The translations under genes and the position numbers were made by a program. From Shewanella sp. UCD-KL12 (GTDB lineage: Bacteria > Pseudomonadota > Gammaproteobacteria > Enterobacterales > Shewanellaceae): a stretch of DNA of 64,000 nt. Where the stretch lies: contig NZ_MPHJ01000014.1 in assembly GCF_001957125.1 (NCBI RefSeq), forward strand, positions 1-64,000, written 5' to 3'. Below, one piece after another: positions 56,450-64,000 of this stretch (position 1 is the first letter of the stretch; each line of letters starts with the position of its first letter). The notes under the pieces were generated by a model. That model was not told where the DNA came from, made no database searches, and saw only the letters and a list, made by a program, of their open reading frames with translations.

Positions 56450-58543
56450 ATGAATACTAAACTTTCTCTGGTAGCCATTTTGCTAGCAGGAACTATGCTC
56501 ACCGGTTGTTCTGATGATGAGTCAGAAACGGTATACGTCTGTGAAAACGGTGAGACAGTTTCGTCTCCAGAGCAATGCCCTACCACGCCAACAGATCCAA
56601 CTGACCCTACTGATCCTGTTGATCCTGTTGAGCCTCCAGTTGTAGATGGTCCATTTGTACACGCTGGCCGTACTATCGTCGACGGGGCGTTCTACAGTGC
56701 CACCAGCCCAAGTAATGAGTATGACCCACTACGTGACTGGGAAAAGACCATGCCAGCGGGTTACAAAGAGATGCGTAACGCTTCTTACCCTTGGGGTACT
56801 ACTGTTTATGACTCGGAAGCTAATGGCGAAGAGTTATGGATGGGGACTATCTCTAACGGTTGGTGTGTTTGGCCATACCAAAATATCGGTATGCCTATCG
56901 AGCTCACTACTTTTGAGAGTGAGACTACAGGCTGCTCAGTTCCAGGTACGACTGGCACACCATCACAGATCTTCATCTATAACTTCCGCACAGGTGCAAA
57001 AGAAGTTATTCATGAGAGTATGCTGACATCTGGCGGGCCTCAGTTTACTGAAGCATTTAAGCCAATCAACAACACCTATGGCTTCCGCGCCGCGGGTACT
57101 GCAGGCGATCTCGTCTTTGTCGCTGGACACTGGAAAACAGTTAACGATCAAGGTCGTCTACGTCTATTCGTATTTAATGCCAAAGAGCGTTCATTTATTG
57201 GATACCGTGATATTGTCGGTGATACCACTCGTCGCTTCCGTACACTAAAACACGCTGACGGTACTACAGGTTTCTACACTATCGTAGGTGCAGAAACAGG
57301 TATGACTCAAGCTGGTGATGGTCCAACTCAGCTACTTCGTTGGGTGGGTACACAAGATGCTCCTTTCGAAGGGGGTAACATTAAAGGTACTGATCCGCTA
57401 ACGACCACTGGTTGGAGTAAGGTTTCGACTCAACTTGATAATGAAGATACTCCAAATGGAGTTCAGTACGGTATGATTGGTGACTGGCGCCAGTTCACTC
57501 ATACTGACGGTACTGAGCGTTTGATCATGTCTGCCTCAGCTCACCCATTCGTATATAAAGATGGCGTACGTAATGACAAGTTTAAAGAGTCAGTCATTCT
57601 GATCTCAGATCCTATCCCTAATGCTGGTTACACCGCAGACAATCAACTGACATTCCGCGAAGTATTTGGCATGGATCAGTATGACCCTGATACAAAAGGT
57701 CGTTGGGGAGCTAAATGGGGGACGAGTGCGATTAACGATGGTTACATGTACTTCGGTACCTACCATCAAGGTACAGATGCCGCTTATAAGCACTTTGCTA
57801 AGGCAGATCCTGAACTATTCACGGAGCTAACAGGGCTTGATCCACATGATTACTCTGTTATTGATGCCAATAAAGAAGTCAATCACAAGCAGTTTATGAT
57901 TAACGAGTGGCGTGCCACTTCAATCTTCCGTATTAACCTTAACAATATCGACGCGGTAAGTGCTGGTGACACCTCTAAGGTAGAGCTACTTTACGGTTAC
58001 GAAACAATGAAGGTTAACGATGGTAATGGTTGGAAGACTACACCAAACTTACTAGGTCAGAAGCCTATCCATGGTAAAGCAGGTATGGGTAACCCTGGTA
58101 ATGTTTACTCTTGGACCTCTATTGCCAAAGACGGTAAGTTATTCTGGGGATTTTTCGATGCATTCTCAGGCCTACATGACCTACTATTCGATGCATACGC
58201 TGGTGAGTACATGCTGTTCGACGGTATCGTATTCCAAAGCCCAGAGTGGAAAAGTCAGATGGCTAATAACCCGGCCATGTGGATGTACGATTACGCTAAG
58301 ACTGAAATGGATGCTAACTTCCTAAGAGAAGAGTTTATCCCAGGCGGCGACCTTCTGATGATCGAAGCTGACGGTTATGCACGTAAGCTGACCACTAACG
58401 GTTTCGGCAATGAGTGTTCTAACGGTATCCGTAACGTTGTTGATATCGATGACAAGCTATACTTCGGTACTTCAACTTGGTGTAACGTCGGCCCAACTTC
58501 TGGACTCGAGTTCTACCAATATGAGCCTAGCTTAGACAAGTAG
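56450..58543 (+). CDS. Large surface lipoprotein of unknown function in the dms-type operon
   Basis: I do not recognise this 697-residue protein. The ATG at 56,450 lies one base after the dmsB stop, so co-translation is likely. The N-terminus is a lipoprotein signal with LTGC (Cys20); the +2 residue is Ser, compatible with outer-membrane sorting. A Cys pair (31, 43) and a Thr-Asp-Pro repeat linker (about 45-66) follow. The remaining ~630 residues are rich in Gly, Asp and aromatic residues with repeated strand-turn patterns, suggesting a beta-propeller-like globular domain. No CxxCH or Fe-S motif is present. The usual Shewanella dmsEFABGH layout, as I recall it, has no such gene between dmsB and dmsG. 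Confidence 0.85.
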   Translation: MNTKLSLVAILLAGTMLTGCSDDESETVYVCENGETVSSPEQCPTTPTDPTDPTDPVDPVEPPVVDGPFVHAGRTIVDGAFYSATSPSNEYDPLRDWEKTMPAGYKEMRNASYPWGTTVYDSEANGEELWMGTISNGWCVWPYQNIGMPIELTTFESETTGCSVPGTTGTPSQIFIYNFRTGAKEVIHESMLTSGGPQFTEAFKPINNTYGFRAAGTAGDLVFVAGHWKTVNDQGRLRLFVFNAKERSFIGYRDIVGDTTRRFRTLKHADGTTGFYTIVGAETGMTQAGDGPTQLLRWVGTQDAPFEGGNIKGTDPLTTTGWSKVSTQLDNEDTPNGVQYGMIGDWRQFTHTDGTERLIMSASAHPFVYKDGVRNDKFKESVILISDPIPNAGYTADNQLTFREVFGMDQYDPDTKGRWGAKWGTSAINDGYMYFGTYHQGTDAAYKHFAKADPELFTELTGLDPHDYSVIDANKEVNHKQFMINEWRATSIFRINLNNIDAVSAGDTSKVELLYGYETMKVNDGNGWKTTPNLLGQKPIHGKAGMGNPGNVYSWTSIAKDGKLFWGFFDAFSGLHDLLFDAYAGEYMLFDGIVFQSPEWKSQMANNPAMWMYDYAKTEMDANFLREEFIPGGDLLMIEADGYARKLTTNGFGNECSNGIRNVVDIDDKLYFGTSTWCNVGPTSGLEFYQYEPSLDK

Positions 58544-58554
58544 GTATATCGCTT

Positions 58555-58582
58555 AAGGCGGCCTCTGGCCGCCTTTCTTTTT
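58555..58582 (+). terminator. Strong hairpin inside the operon, before the chaperone gene
   Basis: A 9-bp perfect GC-rich stem AAGGCGGCC / GGCCGCCTT with a TCT loop, followed by TCTTTTT. It lies 12 bp after the lipoprotein stop and ~15 bp before the chaperone start. It would stop or reduce transcription into the last two genes. Confidence 0.9.
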
Positions 58583-58596
58583 GTTTCGGAGTTACT

Positions 58597-59217
58597 ATGA
58601 ATAAAGATTTGGCTGAAATCACCCCAACCTTAGCTGCCAATATGTACCATGATCCTAGCGATAAGATGCTTGAGATCTATAAAGAGCATGACTTCAACGC
58701 ATGTTACCCCCTACTCACTGAAAGCAAGACCCGCAGTGAAGGCGTAACACTTATTAGCAACTACATCTCTCAATACACCAGTAAACAACTGCCAACTCTA
58801 CTATTGGACTTTAATCAGTTATTTATTGGCCCAGGTAAAATGAAGGTGCCATTGTGGGGGTCGTACTACCTGAGTGAAGATAACCTGCTTTGTGGGCCAA
58901 GCACACAGAAACTCCAAGAACGCATCGATGCACTAGGTATAAAACTCAGTACCTCAGATGGTGATAACCAACCCGTTGACCACATATCTTTGGTGCTACA
59001 ACTGGTGGAATTTGTACTAAATGAAGGGAAAACATTAGAGCTTAAAGTTATCCTAGGGGAGCATCTAGCTGTTTGGGGATATAGAGTCGCCGAGCTCATC
59101 ATTGAACATGCGAAAACTGACTTCTACCTAGGCTGGGGCTTATTACTAAAAGATTATCTCGATGTACTAATAGAATCAAACGGCATCATAATGAAAGAGT
59201 GTCATTTATGGGGATAG
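58597..59217 (+). CDS. dmsG: TorD/DmsD-family molybdoenzyme chaperone
   Basis: Cytoplasmic chaperone that binds the Tat leader or apo-form of a Mo-bisPGD enzyme until cofactor insertion. At 206 residues it is all-helical and has the family signature FNQLFIGPGKMKVPLWGSYYL near residues 69-89. It is probably dedicated to the DmsA encoded upstream. A GTTTCGGAG Shine-Dalgarno precedes the ATG. The symbol follows Shewanella usage and is tentative. Confidence 0.82.
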   Translation: MNKDLAEITPTLAANMYHDPSDKMLEIYKEHDFNACYPLLTESKTRSEGVTLISNYISQYTSKQLPTLLLDFNQLFIGPGKMKVPLWGSYYLSEDNLLCGPSTQKLQERIDALGIKLSTSDGDNQPVDHISLVLQLVEFVLNEGKTLELKVILGEHLAVWGYRVAELIIEHAKTDFYLGWGLLLKDYLDVLIESNGIIMKECHLWG

Positions 59218-59573
59218 TCGGCTCAGTGAAGCTTCAATATAAAATCGGTAAGGTATCAGGGTGGATAGAGGATTACATCCATAATTCGCTTGATATACAC
59301 CCGAGGGTATTTGGGCTAGTCACTGTCGACACTGTCAGTAACTATATCGCCTCTTCGGCTCGAGAATATATCGAAGAAGCTTACAGCGCTAATGTAGAAA
59401 AAGAACCTTTCATCCATGTCTGTATGTGCAATGCAGTTTGCTCTGTTGGGAGCAGAAGGGATGACGTACAAAATATCATGATTTTTGTAGTTAAGGTTGC
59501 AGCGGCCAAGTGCCCATTGCTTCAGCCCTTTATTGAGTCGGTCCCGAAGAGTAAGAGCACCAGCATCATATAA
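59199..59573 (+). CDS. Small DmsH-position protein, unknown function
   Basis: A 124-residue protein overlapping the chaperone gene by 19 bp. It occupies the position of dmsH in Shewanella DMSO operons, but I cannot confirm homology. A compact Cys cluster VCMCNAVC lies near residues 74-81, plus a later Cys near 109. These could bind metal or Fe-S. No signal peptide is seen. Starts at 59,199 or 59,208 are both possible; the first has GAAAGAG 5 bp upstream. Confidence 0.65.
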   Translation: MSFMGIVGSVKLQYKIGKVSGWIEDYIHNSLDIHPRVFGLVTVDTVSNYIASSAREYIEEAYSANVEKEPFIHVCMCNAVCSVGSRRDDVQNIMIFVVKVAAAKCPLLQPFIESVPKSKSTSII

Positions 59574-59577
59574 TGAC

Positions 59578-60270
59578 TTAGCAGGCGATCATTCCTTCAA
59601 TTTTATGCTTACCTATCGCTATCAAGGTCTTCTCATAATCTATATTGGTATGCACATCCACCCAATTCAAGCTGTCTGTCGATTTCACTAAATTATCATA
59701 GACTTTTCTCAGGGTGTAATTGATGTGCTTCCCCGCTGTCATCACATTTTGCGGGATAATCACACAGCCTCTTTGATAGGGGAAAACTGATGCCATAATC
59801 TCTTCAAGCTCAGCTTGGGAAACTTTCATGTGACCCTGTTTAAAAGGCGTCAACCAAAAATCTAAAATGATACTTCTAATTTGAGTAACGATAAGCTCTA
59901 ATCGAGCTTGTTGAGCCTCACTAGCAAACATAAAGATTCCAGGGTTGGCACTGAGTAAAGTAGTCCCGAAACGGTTTTGAGTTTCCATAGAGCCCGCTAC
60001 TGGTGCCAACTGGCTCAATACTAATTTCTCTCTATCATTAAGATTGTCATCGGCTTGTATTTGTAAAAGCATCTTCTTGGTTTCACCAGCATCACGAACA
60101 AATAGACTGACTACTACATCCTCTTTTCCGGAAAAGTGATTATATAGCGTCGCCCTTGATACACCGGCTCGCTTAGCGATATCAACAAACTTAAAAGACA
60201 TGACACCATCTTCTAAAATTAGCGCTTTAGCAATATCGAGTAACAGTGCCTCACGTGCAGCCTTGCTCAT
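59578..60270 (-). CDS. TetR family transcriptional regulator
   Basis: A 230-residue repressor-type protein. The N-terminal helix-turn-helix (about 28-50, VDIAKRAGVSRATLYNHFSGKE) is standard TetR. The C-terminal ligand domain is not recognised. It converges on the dms-type operon (4 bp between stops) and is divergent from the OPT transporter gene, which may be its target. No operator palindrome was identified. Confidence 0.88.
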   Translation of the reverse strand: MSKAAREALLLDIAKALILEDGVMSFKFVDIAKRAGVSRATLYNHFSGKEDVVVSLFVRDAGETKKMLLQIQADDNLNDREKLVLSQLAPVAGSMETQNRFGTTLLSANPGIFMFASEAQQARLELIVTQIRSIILDFWLTPFKQGHMKVSQAELEEIMASVFPYQRGCVIIPQNVMTAGKHINYTLRKVYDNLVKSTDSLNWVDVHTNIDYEKTLIAIGKHKIEGMIAC

Positions 60271-60670
60271 AAAAATACCTAACCCCTTAAACAGGTGACT
60301 AACGAGAGTCTATTTAAAAATAACTAACAAGTAGTCATTAGATTCAGAATAATAAGAAATAGAACAGATAGACCTTCTCGCCTATGCTTATTAAGGATAT
60401 CAACCAATCAAATTATTCACCAACTAGCAAAGCATGGCTCGATCACATATAGAAAGAAAACAGTGATGCTTCTAGGAGAGCCTTACTATTATTGATATTT
60501 ACACTGGGTCTTAGAGCGTGTTTCATCTAAAATAGTTATAGACAAATGTACACACACTTTGCACCAATGCTCACAGAATAGGTTATTGAGTCTATTTAAG
60601 CTATTTGAAAGCTAAGCTAGAGATAAATTCTGCGATTTCACTCGCTGTTTAATAACAAGATAATAGACAC
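60271..60670. other. Intergenic region between divergent tetR and the OPT gene
   Basis: 400 bp, AT-rich, presumably carrying both promoters. No gene, repeat or unambiguous operator was seen. It starts with an AT-rich stretch (AACTAACAAGTAGTCATTAG) just upstream of tetR that could contain the autoregulatory site. Confidence 0.5.
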
Positions 60671-62404
60671 ATGCCTACTTTAGCCCCCAACACAATGAAT
60701 CACACAGCTCACTCCGTCAGAGCCATACTCTCAGGCATGTTATTTGGCTCAATTCTGACTGTATGTAATATCTATATGGGATTAAAGGTAGGTTGGACAT
60801 TAAACCTATCCGTTCTGGCCGCATTACTTGGCTTTATTTTTTGGCATAGCGCACACGCATTATTCAATACCAGAAAATGGTCTGTAACTGAAAGTAATAT
60901 TCAGCAAACAGCAACATCTGCAGCTTGCAGTACTATGGCCGCAGGCCTTGTCGCGCCGATCCCCGCTTACCTCATCATCACCGATAACCCATTTGAATAT
61001 TGGCCTATGGTGATCTGGATGATTGCGATTAGTTTATTGGGGATCTGCGTAGCTTCAGCGCTTAGGCCCGCCATGGTCGACAACCCACGACTTCCCTTCC
61101 CTGCAGGTATCGCTACAGCAGAGGTCATTACCGACATATTTGATAATGGCAATGAAGCAAAGAAGAAAATCAGAGCGTTATTTATTGCAGCAGCTGTCGC
61201 GCTATCTCACCGAATTATTCTTCCGGGCTCGATGAAGCTATCACTGGGGTTCTCAATCCCTGGATACGGTGCGTTAACAGGCACGAGTATTAGCGCAAAA
61301 AACCTCGGCTTTATCCTTGAGCCTTCATACATGCTGCTGGCATTCGGCAGTATTATAGGTCTCAAGTCAGCACTGAGTATTATGCTTGGCTGTATCATAG
61401 GCTGGATTGGGCTTGGCCCCTATATTCTTGGCCAAGGCTGGGAGCAAGCGGGGCCTGCTGACACCAGTTGGTTTGTATTCCTCGTTGACTGGTTACTTTG
61501 GCCAGGCGTTAGCTTAATGCTCGCGTCATCCATCACTAGCACCGCTATTGTGCTGCTAAAATCGAATAAAAATAAACGGCTCGCATTGGAGTGGCGCTGG
61601 CAGGAATATACTTTTCTCGCTTTACTGACGCCACTCATAGTGTCACTGCAGATAACCTTTTTTGATATCAGCTTATTTGCCGCAATACTTGCGGTCCCCT
61701 TGGCCTTTGTATTTGCCGTCGTTGCTGCACAAGTTGTCGGTGAAACTGGTATTCCACCAATGGGCGCACTAGGTAAGATGTCACAGTTATCGTTTGCGGT
61801 GATCAGCCCAGGTAATATCTCGACTAATTTAATGACTGGCAATGTCTCTGGTGGCGCAGCCGGCCAAGCTACTGATCTACTCAACGACTTAAAAGCAGGT
61901 TACCTACTTGGCACACCACCAAGACAGCAATTCATCGCCCAGGCATGCGGCATAGTGACAGGTTGTATCGTCAGTGCAGCAATCTTTATGGTACTGATAC
62001 CCAACCCAGCAACACAATTGATGACAGAGCAGTGGCCTGCACCTGGCGTCGCTATATGGAAGTCGGTGGCTATTGCCCTAACGGAAGGGCTAGAAGCAAT
62101 TCCACAATCGGCCAGATATGCCATGTTTATCGGTATTATTGCTGCCACGATCAATGAGCTACTTCTACTTGTGGTTAAACAAAAATGGCACAGATACCTA
62201 CCTAGCATGTCAGCGATGGGCCTCGCCTTTGTACTACCTGCACATGTCAGCATTATGCTATTTATTGGTGCGGTTCTGGCTTGGTTCTTACGCTTGCTTG
62301 CACCTAAGTGGTCACAGCGATTTATGCTCGCTATCGCTGCGGGCTGTATTGCAGGTGAGAGTATTGCCGGCGTTATAGGTTCTATCTTCTACCTTCTGTT
62401 CTAA
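60671..62404 (+). CDS. OPT family oligopeptide/metal-chelate transporter
   Basis: Polytopic membrane protein of 577 residues with about 14 hydrophobic segments. Family features include SGMLFGSILTVCNIYMGLKVGWTLNLSVLAALLG at the N-terminus, NIQQTATSAACSTMAAGLVAPIPA, and VVGETGIPPMGALGKMSQL in the middle. OPT proteins move oligopeptides or metal chelates by proton symport; the substrate here is unknown. Confidence 0.92.
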   Translation: MPTLAPNTMNHTAHSVRAILSGMLFGSILTVCNIYMGLKVGWTLNLSVLAALLGFIFWHSAHALFNTRKWSVTESNIQQTATSAACSTMAAGLVAPIPAYLIITDNPFEYWPMVIWMIAISLLGICVASALRPAMVDNPRLPFPAGIATAEVITDIFDNGNEAKKKIRALFIAAAVALSHRIILPGSMKLSLGFSIPGYGALTGTSISAKNLGFILEPSYMLLAFGSIIGLKSALSIMLGCIIGWIGLGPYILGQGWEQAGPADTSWFVFLVDWLLWPGVSLMLASSITSTAIVLLKSNKNKRLALEWRWQEYTFLALLTPLIVSLQITFFDISLFAAILAVPLAFVFAVVAAQVVGETGIPPMGALGKMSQLSFAVISPGNISTNLMTGNVSGGAAGQATDLLNDLKAGYLLGTPPRQQFIAQACGIVTGCIVSAAIFMVLIPNPATQLMTEQWPAPGVAIWKSVAIALTEGLEAIPQSARYAMFIGIIAATINELLLLVVKQKWHRYLPSMSAMGLAFVLPAHVSIMLFIGAVLAWFLRLLAPKWSQRFMLAIAAGCIAGESIAGVIGSIFYLLF

Positions 62405-62504
62405 CACCTGTTATTTTGTTTTCTATACATGCTTTTAGATAGAGTTGTTTTTTCCTCAAACTGGCCGTTATTATTAAGTACTCATTGAGCTAGAAAACGA
62501 CGAT

Positions 62505-63203
62505 ATGTGCGGCAGACTCAACTTTATTGACGATCTCTTTATGCGCTCTAGCTTACTAGAGCTATCGGTTGCTAACCCCAACGATATGGAATATTGCCGC
62601 TTTAAAAAGCCCACAGATGAGATTTTTATTATTCGTGAAACGCAAGGCGTCAGACGGTTACAAAAGGCTAATTGGTGGTTACTGCAAGATATGAGCTATG
62701 AGGGTTTCACGCCAAGCCGGTTTACCTCTTTTAACACGCGCTGTGATAAATTAAATCAACCTAACTCGGCAGGGTATCAGCCGTTCAGAGAGAGTCGATG
62801 TGTCATCTTAGCAAAAGGGTTTGGCGAAACAGAGAAGCATGAAACTGGCGTAGAATACTATGACTTTATCGCTCAAGACTCGGCAATTACTTTAGCAGGC
62901 CTTTACAAAGAGTGGCGACATCCAAAGACTGGGGAGTATCGGGTTTCTTGCTCAATCATCACAAACCCACCTCATCCAGATTTAGTGCCCTATCACAGCA
63001 AAGCGAGCCCATTGATACTGCCTCAGGCCTCACCATTATTGGATGCTTGGCTCGATATGAGTCATCATAACTTACAGATGTTTGATGAACTGTTTGTCCC
63101 CGCTTTAAGGCATAATTTTTTAGTGCAGCAGATAGATAAGCCAAGCAGCTATAAACCAAAAGGCGAAGCCATATTGCTTCGCCCTGATAGAGGAGTTAAT
63201 TGA
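62505..63203 (+). CDS. Divergent SRAP (YedK/HMCES-like) abasic-site protein
   Basis: A 232-residue protein starting MCGRLNF, so Cys2 becomes N-terminal after Met removal, as required for the thiazolidine cross-link to abasic DNA. Other SRAP marks are FTSFNTRCDKL (the Asn loop), FRESRCVILAKGFGETE (the usual GFYEW is GFGET, Glu kept), AGLYKEWRHP and PYHSKASPLIL (catalytic His). It protects abasic sites in ssDNA in its family. Several usual residues differ, so this is an outlying subgroup. No LexA box was seen upstream. Confidence 0.85.
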   Translation: MCGRLNFIDDLFMRSSLLELSVANPNDMEYCRFKKPTDEIFIIRETQGVRRLQKANWWLLQDMSYEGFTPSRFTSFNTRCDKLNQPNSAGYQPFRESRCVILAKGFGETEKHETGVEYYDFIAQDSAITLAGLYKEWRHPKTGEYRVSCSIITNPPHPDLVPYHSKASPLILPQASPLLDAWLDMSHHNLQMFDELFVPALRHNFLVQQIDKPSSYKPKGEAILLRPDRGVN

Positions 63204-64000
63204 AGTAAGCCTTGAGCTTAGTTTGCTGCTCAAGAAGGCTCTTATACAAGGTAAACTGGTTAGCCGCTCGCTCTAGATTATGATTTTTATGATGAATATT
63301 AAAATACACATCACCATTAAGATGATCGGTCAAAAAGCGTACCCCAATCATTAAACAGATAACGCGTGCGCCAAGCCAAAGACTATTTTTCTCATCGTCA
63401 CTCAGCACTGTACCTAGCTCACTTAAGTAACCACGACAGATAGCAGCAAAAATAGATTCACGTACACAGACACTTTCTAGCGCGGTTGAATCTTCCTCTT
63501 CGGGAGAGGTGAAGGTTCTCACCATGTCACCAAAGTCATACATAAGATGACCTTTCATGCAGGTATCAAGATCGATAATAGCTAAGCTACTCATATCACG
63601 CTTATCATAAAGCATGTTATTGATCTTAGTATCGTTATGGCATGTTCTAATCGGTAAAACAGACGATAACTTGGAAAGCTCTTGCAATAGGTCTTGCTGG
63701 GAAAGTGCAAAATCCACCCACTCCAAACAGCTATCTAGCCTAGCGTGCTCATTGGCATTTACAGCACTTTGTAATTGCTCAATTCTTCCGGGAAGGTGAT
63801 GAAACTGCGGGATAACATCTTTAAGTTCAGTCGCATCAAAATCGCTTAATGCCGAAGAGAAATGACCAAATGCCTTAGCAGCAGAGAAAGCTTCATCTTC
63901 ACAACTGACAACATCAATACTGTGGCTGTGGGCGAGGTAGTTAATCGCGCGCCAAAAACCCTCTTCTCCGAGATCGACGGCCAACAAGCCCTTTTCCGTA
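63196..64000 (-). CDS. Phosphotransferase (APH/choline-kinase fold), 5' end beyond the window
   Basis: At least 268 residues; the frame stays open to the window edge, so the N-terminus is missing. The catalytic loop TCHNDTKINNMLY and the DFG-like AIIDLDTCMKG followed by YDFGDMVRTF identify a protein-kinase-like small-molecule phosphotransferase, resembling N-acetylhexosamine or choline kinases. The substrate is uncertain. It overlaps the SRAP gene's 3' end by 8 bp on the opposite strand. Confidence 0.85.
   Translation of the reverse strand, partial: TEKGLLAVDLGEEGFWRAINYLAHSHSIDVVSCEDEAFSAAKAFGHFSSALSDFDATELKDVIPQFHHLPGRIEQLQSAVNANEHARLDSCLEWVDFALSQQDLLQELSKLSSVLPIRTCHNDTKINNMLYDKRDMSSLAIIDLDTCMKGHLMYDFGDMVRTFTSPEEEDSTALESVCVRESIFAAICRGYLSELGTVLSDDEKNSLWLGARVICLMIGVRFLTDHLNGDVYFNIHHKNHNLERAANQFTLYKSLLEQQTKLKAYFN

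Overview
The window looks like a chromosomal segment of a marine gammaproteobacterium, most probably Shewanella. Three things support this. One is the gene order (rrn, secA, division/cell-wall cluster, glpK, fadL, leuABCD, recQ, argA, rpmBG, radC, coaBC, dut, slmA, folE, pyrE, rph, yicC). Another is the DmsEFAB-type extracellular respiration locus. The third is the 16S rRNA sequence, as far as it can be judged by eye. No phage, CRISPR array or intact insertion sequence was seen.

Layout. Positions 1-940 hold the 5' two thirds of a 16S rRNA gene on the minus strand. It has a normal-looking boxA and two strong rrn promoters, but its first ~70-80 nt appear to be missing. Positions 1.6-22.9 kb carry secA, an M23 peptidase, dciA (opposite strand), lpxC and the complete division/cell-wall (dcw) cluster from mraZ to ftsZ. 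Almost all of this is transcribed leftward, with start/stop overlaps and without ddl. An MraZ-type triple operator lies upstream of mraZ. Positions 23-33.4 kb hold a small unknown gene, glpK, a SnoaL-like secreted protein, fadL, and leuABCD with an unannotated leuL leader peptide and attenuator. Positions 33.7-50.2 kb are mostly housekeeping genes: a TPR protein with a degenerate GGDEF domain, recQ, a thioesterase, rarD, argA with paired ArgR boxes, rpmBG, radC, coaBC, dut, slmA, an S9 peptidase, folE, pyrE, rph and yicC.

Positions 50.7-59.6 kb are the accessory highlight. This is a dms/mtr-type operon predicted to carry electrons across the outer membrane to a surface molybdoenzyme. It encodes a decaheme cytochrome (DmsE), an MtrB-like porin with a CxxC motif (DmsF), a lipoprotein-type Mo-bisPGD reductase (DmsA) and a four-cluster Fe-S subunit (DmsB). 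It also encodes a large unrecognised surface lipoprotein of ~697 residues, a TorD-family chaperone and a small Cys-containing protein. A strong terminator-like hairpin separates the structural genes from the chaperone gene. The extra lipoprotein is the best candidate for something undescribed: the terminal acceptor may not be DMSO.

The right end (59.6-64 kb) holds a TetR regulator convergent with the operon, an OPT-family transporter, a divergent SRAP/HMCES-like protein and a phosphotransferase truncated by the window edge.
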